Notes under the pieces: generated by a model | The model's input: only the letters and a program-made list of their open reading frames with translations | Databases searched by the model: none | Told to the model about the DNA's origin: nothing | From: Paractinoplanes ovalisporus | Lineage (GTDB): Bacteria; Actinomycetota; Actinomycetes; Mycobacteriales; Micromonosporaceae | DNA length: 64,000 bases | Reading direction: 5' to 3' | Assembly: GCF_016834655.1 (NCBI RefSeq) | Contig: NZ_JAENHP010000004.1 | Location: forward strand, 62,001-126,000 | Shown: piece after piece, positions 63,049 through 64,000 of the stretch | How the letters are laid out: every line of letters starts with the position of its first letter | Position numbering within the stretch: position 1 is the first letter of the stretch | Position numbers and translations under genes: made by a program

Positions 63049-64000
63049 TGGCCGACAATCCGCCCGCGGGGGCCGGATCGGGGCGTCACCGCGCACCCGA
63101 CGCCGACGCCCAGACGGCGTACATCCCCCGCATCACCGATGCGTCGCCCGACGGCGTGCCCGGCGGTCCGCTGGCCCCGCAGATCGGCCTCGGTGGCCGG
63201 CCCGAGGCGCCGCGGCCGGCCCCGCCGACGCTGCCGCCCCCGCCTGCCTCGGCCGACACCGCCGTGCTGCACACCGACGAGGAGATCCAGCAGCGGATCG
63301 CCGCCGCCGGCGGTTCCCTGGGCGCCGCCGCGCGTGCCCTCCGCCCCGCCACCACGGAGCAGCCCGCCCGTCCCGCGCGGTCGGATTTCGACTTCTTCGC
63401 CGGGGGCGAGCAGCCGCGGGCCACCGGCACGCCCTCGGCGCCCCGAGCCACCGGCGCGGTCTCACCACCTCCGACCGGCATGCCCGCCGGCGCGGCCACG
63501 CCTCCTTTTCCGGCCGGCATGGCGTCCGCGCCGAACCCGACCGGCTCGCCACGACGGCGTGAGACCGGTTGGGCCCACGAGCACGGCGTGCCGGTGAACG
63601 GGCCTCAGTTCACCGATTCGTACGACGGTCCGCCCGCACGCGGCGGCGCCGAACCCGCTCAGGCCGCCCGTGTGCCCTTCGGCGGTGTCGGGGCCTCCGG
63701 TGGCACCGCCGACCCGTCCCCGCCCGCTGACGGCCGCTACGGCGGTGGTGGGGGTGCCACAGACTCCGCTTATGGCCGGGGCGCGCAGCCCAGCAACGCC
63801 TTCTTCGGCGGTGGCGGTCAGGGCAGCGGCGCCTTCCCGGTCGACCAGCAGTCCGGCTCGCGCGGCAACAGCGAGCAGGCCGCGGGCTCGTCCTACGGCA
63901 GCCCCCAAGCCCCGAACGACCCGTTCAACGGCCGGCCCGCTTCCGGCAGCCCCTTCAACGGCCACCCAGGCTCCCCCGCAGCCGCCAACGGTCACCCCGC
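63048..64000 (+). CDS. disordered N-terminus of a truncated protein (runs off the window)
   Basis: Starts at ATG 63048, overlapping the DUF881 stop, and stays open for 317 codons to the end of the window. MADNPPAGAGSGRHRAPDA is followed by a folded-looking patch (LHTDEEIQQRIAAAGGSLGAAARAL) and Pro/Gly/Ser/Asn-rich sequence with PFNGRPASGSPFNGHPG-type repeats. In related genomes this position often holds a class E sortase with a long N-terminal extension, which would put the catalytic domain beyond the window; that is inference. Confidence 0.75.
   Translation, partial: MADNPPAGAGSGRHRAPDADAQTAYIPRITDASPDGVPGGPLAPQIGLGGRPEAPRPAPPTLPPPPASADTAVLHTDEEIQQRIAAAGGSLGAAARALRPATTEQPARPARSDFDFFAGGEQPRATGTPSAPRATGAVSPPPTGMPAGAATPPFPAGMASAPNPTGSPRRRETGWAHEHGVPVNGPQFTDSYDGPPARGGAEPAQAARVPFGGVGASGGTADPSPPADGRYGGGGGATDSAYGRGAQPSNAFFGGGGQGSGAFPVDQQSGSRGNSEQAAGSSYGSPQAPNDPFNGRPASGSPFNGHPGSPAAANGHP

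Overview
The window looks like a chromosomal segment of a high-GC actinomycete, most likely a Micromonosporaceae member (Actinoplanes-like). This rests on strong G/C third-position bias, many GTG starts, CrgA, HspR with HAIR operators, an actinobacterial-type LexA box, an F420-dependent oxidoreductase, GPP34 and DUF6458 proteins, and several very long Pro/Gly/Ser-rich membrane-anchored proteins. No species-specific marker is present, so the genus is an inference.

Layout. 1-3.3 kb: end of hen1 and complete pnkp, a bacterial RNA-repair pair. 3.4-6.3 kb: DedA protein, an intergenic array of five 40-bp hairpin repeats, a class II aldolase and an ArsR regulator. 6.8-9.3 kb: two paralogous membrane proteins with low-complexity tails. 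10-20.6 kb: heat-shock region with clpB and dnaK-grpE-dnaJ-hspR, each transcription unit carrying a HAIR operator; between them lie an MFS transporter, a small perfect inverted element and a two-subunit CPA2 antiporter. 20.8-25.8 kb: two tandem dynamin-like GTPases and an uncharacterised protein. 25.8-31.2 kb: anchored repeat-rich protein and an E1alpha/E1beta/E2 2-oxoacid dehydrogenase operon. 31.4-38 kb: a 45-aa protein, a 1383-aa disordered protein with one membrane helix, and a thioredoxin/NHL protein. 38.2-40.5 kb: pxpBCA 5-oxoprolinase operon. 40.5-47.8 kb: TrhA, an HxlR/QorB redox pair, SixA, a FadE-type acyl-CoA dehydrogenase, a PP2C phosphatase and a PRTase. 48-51.4 kb: YciI and F420 oxidoreductase sharing one symmetric promoter, a PIN toxin-antitoxin remnant, tRNA-Gly(CCC), a PNPOx protein and dcd flanking a perfect LexA box. 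51.7-59.4 kb: an APH-like kinase, secreted proteins, a HAD hydrolase, two CNNM/CBS proteins and GPP34. 59.4-64 kb: EtfD-like Fe-S reductase, crgA, a DUF881 protein and the disordered N-terminus of a truncated gene.

Connections. HspR, encoded last in the dnaK operon, has candidate operators at dnaK and clpB. A 14-bp palindrome (TTAC-N6-GTAA type) recurs upstream of the acyl-CoA dehydrogenase, the EtfD-like reductase and trhA, suggesting a small TetR-type lipid-oxidation regulon. Several intergenic spaces hold tandem repeats that begin at, or copy, the 3' end of the neighbouring gene. No CRISPR array, prophage, complete insertion sequence or biosynthetic cluster was seen.
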